In this document: in pieces, positions 5,452 to 5,836 of the stretch
How the letters are laid out: each line of letters begins with the position of its first letter
Position numbering within the stretch: the stretch's first letter is position 1
Program-made: the position numbers and the translations under genes
From: an uncultured Flavobacteriales bacterium
GTDB lineage: Bacteria > Bacteroidota > Bacteroidia > Flavobacteriales > Crocinitomicaceae
Reading direction: 5' to 3'
NCBI GenBank assembly: GCA_946479125.1
Contig: CAMLET010000230.1
Span: forward strand, 1 to 5,836
Length of the DNA: 5,836 bases
Notes under the pieces: generated by a model
What the model was told of the DNA's origin: nothing
The model's input: only the letters and a program-made list of their open reading frames with translations
The model's database searches: none

Positions 5452-5826
5452 TTACTTTTTACCCATAATTCGAGTCGTTAACTCTGGGTATCTGATCAAT
5501 GCGGTAATACCAACAATAATTGTAAATGGAATTGCGAATGAAAGATCATTGTCGTGCTCCAAATGCGTTGCAATTACTCCACCCATGTATCCACAGATCA
5601 ACATCGTTCCGATAACACCAGTTCTTGGAATTAAGAATATAAATGCACAAAGAACTTCTAAGATTCCAACTGCCAAAGGCTCGTTTCCTGTTAATCCCAT
5701 TGTTGTAAACATTTCTTCTTTTCCTGGGAAATCCATTAAACCAAGTTTCGCAGTTGCGCTAAAACACAGAAATGCTGTGATTAAACTTGCCAATACCCAT
5801 CCAATAATGTTTCTTGCTTTACTCAT
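5452..5826 (-). CDS. DoxX-like small integral membrane protein
   Basis: This 124-residue protein has the size and four-helix layout of the DoxX-like family (DoxX_2 type). Predicted membrane segments are at about 8-26, 51-67, 69-88 and 97-113. Family-like features are SATAKLGLMDFPGKEEMFTTMGL between helices 1 and 2, VGILEVLCAFIFLIPRTGVIGTMLICGYMGGVIATHL across helices 2 and 3 (given here only to mark the conserved Glu57 and His88), and a Lys-rich C-terminus. Family members are inner-membrane proteins, some linked to redox or quinone functions, but most have no known role, and no specific function can be given here. The ATG at 5826-5824 is only ten bases from the window end, so its promoter and any upstream operon partner are not visible. 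It ends in a strong terminator and is probably the last gene of its transcript. Confidence 0.85.
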   Translation of the reverse strand: MSKARNIIGWVLASLITAFLCFSATAKLGLMDFPGKEEMFTTMGLTGNEPLAVGILEVLCAFIFLIPRTGVIGTMLICGYMGGVIATHLEHDNDLSFAIPFTIIVGITALIRYPELTTRIMGKK

Positions 5827-5836
5827 AAAATTCGTT

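Overview
The window looks like chromosomal DNA from a member of the Bacteroidota, most likely Flavobacteriales and possibly near Fluviicola/Crocinitomicaceae. This is an inference from several signs: AT-rich sequence, promoters matching the Bacteroidota form TTG-N(about 20)-TAnnTTTG, AT-rich leaders without a Shine-Dalgarno sequence, and a secreted choice-of-anchor-J type protein. No phage, CRISPR, toxin-antitoxin, transposase or RNA gene is visible. Most genes are ordinary housekeeping genes; the unusual material lies between them and in one interrupted lipoprotein gene.

Layout. At the left, two minus-strand genes for exported proteins form a probable operon: a small secreted coiled-coil protein (610-957), then, 12 bp on, a secreted choice-of-anchor-J-like protein (597 down to 1) that runs off the window. 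Their promoter region (987-1037) carries three copies of an 8-bp palindromic half-site and looks like an operator. Next is rimO (1079-2395, minus), the methylthiotransferase for ribosomal protein uS12. A divergent gene-free region (2396-2864) holds a hairpin-rich element (2500-2719) that resembles a dispersed intergenic repeat. A plus-strand lipoprotein gene (2865-3254) has its own promoter and is cut by one in-frame TAA; the same frame continues with plausible coding sequence to a second stop at 3330-3332.

Convergent to it is the minus-strand operon trhO-lgt. trhO (4242-5294) encodes tRNA U34 hydroxylase and lgt (3342-4226) the prolipoprotein diacylglyceryl transferase that would lipidate proteins such as the neighbouring lipoprotein. 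The operon has a well-matched promoter at 5324-5354 whose spacer contains a short motif that may itself be a dispersed repeat. A strong, nearly symmetrical terminator (5392-5438) separates it from a small DoxX-like membrane protein gene (5452-5826).

Two genes act on the translation machinery (rimO on the ribosome, trhO on tRNA wobble uridine), one on envelope lipoprotein maturation, and three or four encode envelope or exported proteins. I see no evidence that they form one dedicated system. The best candidates for something new are the intergenic hairpin array, the in-frame stop in the lipoprotein gene, and the palindromic operator.
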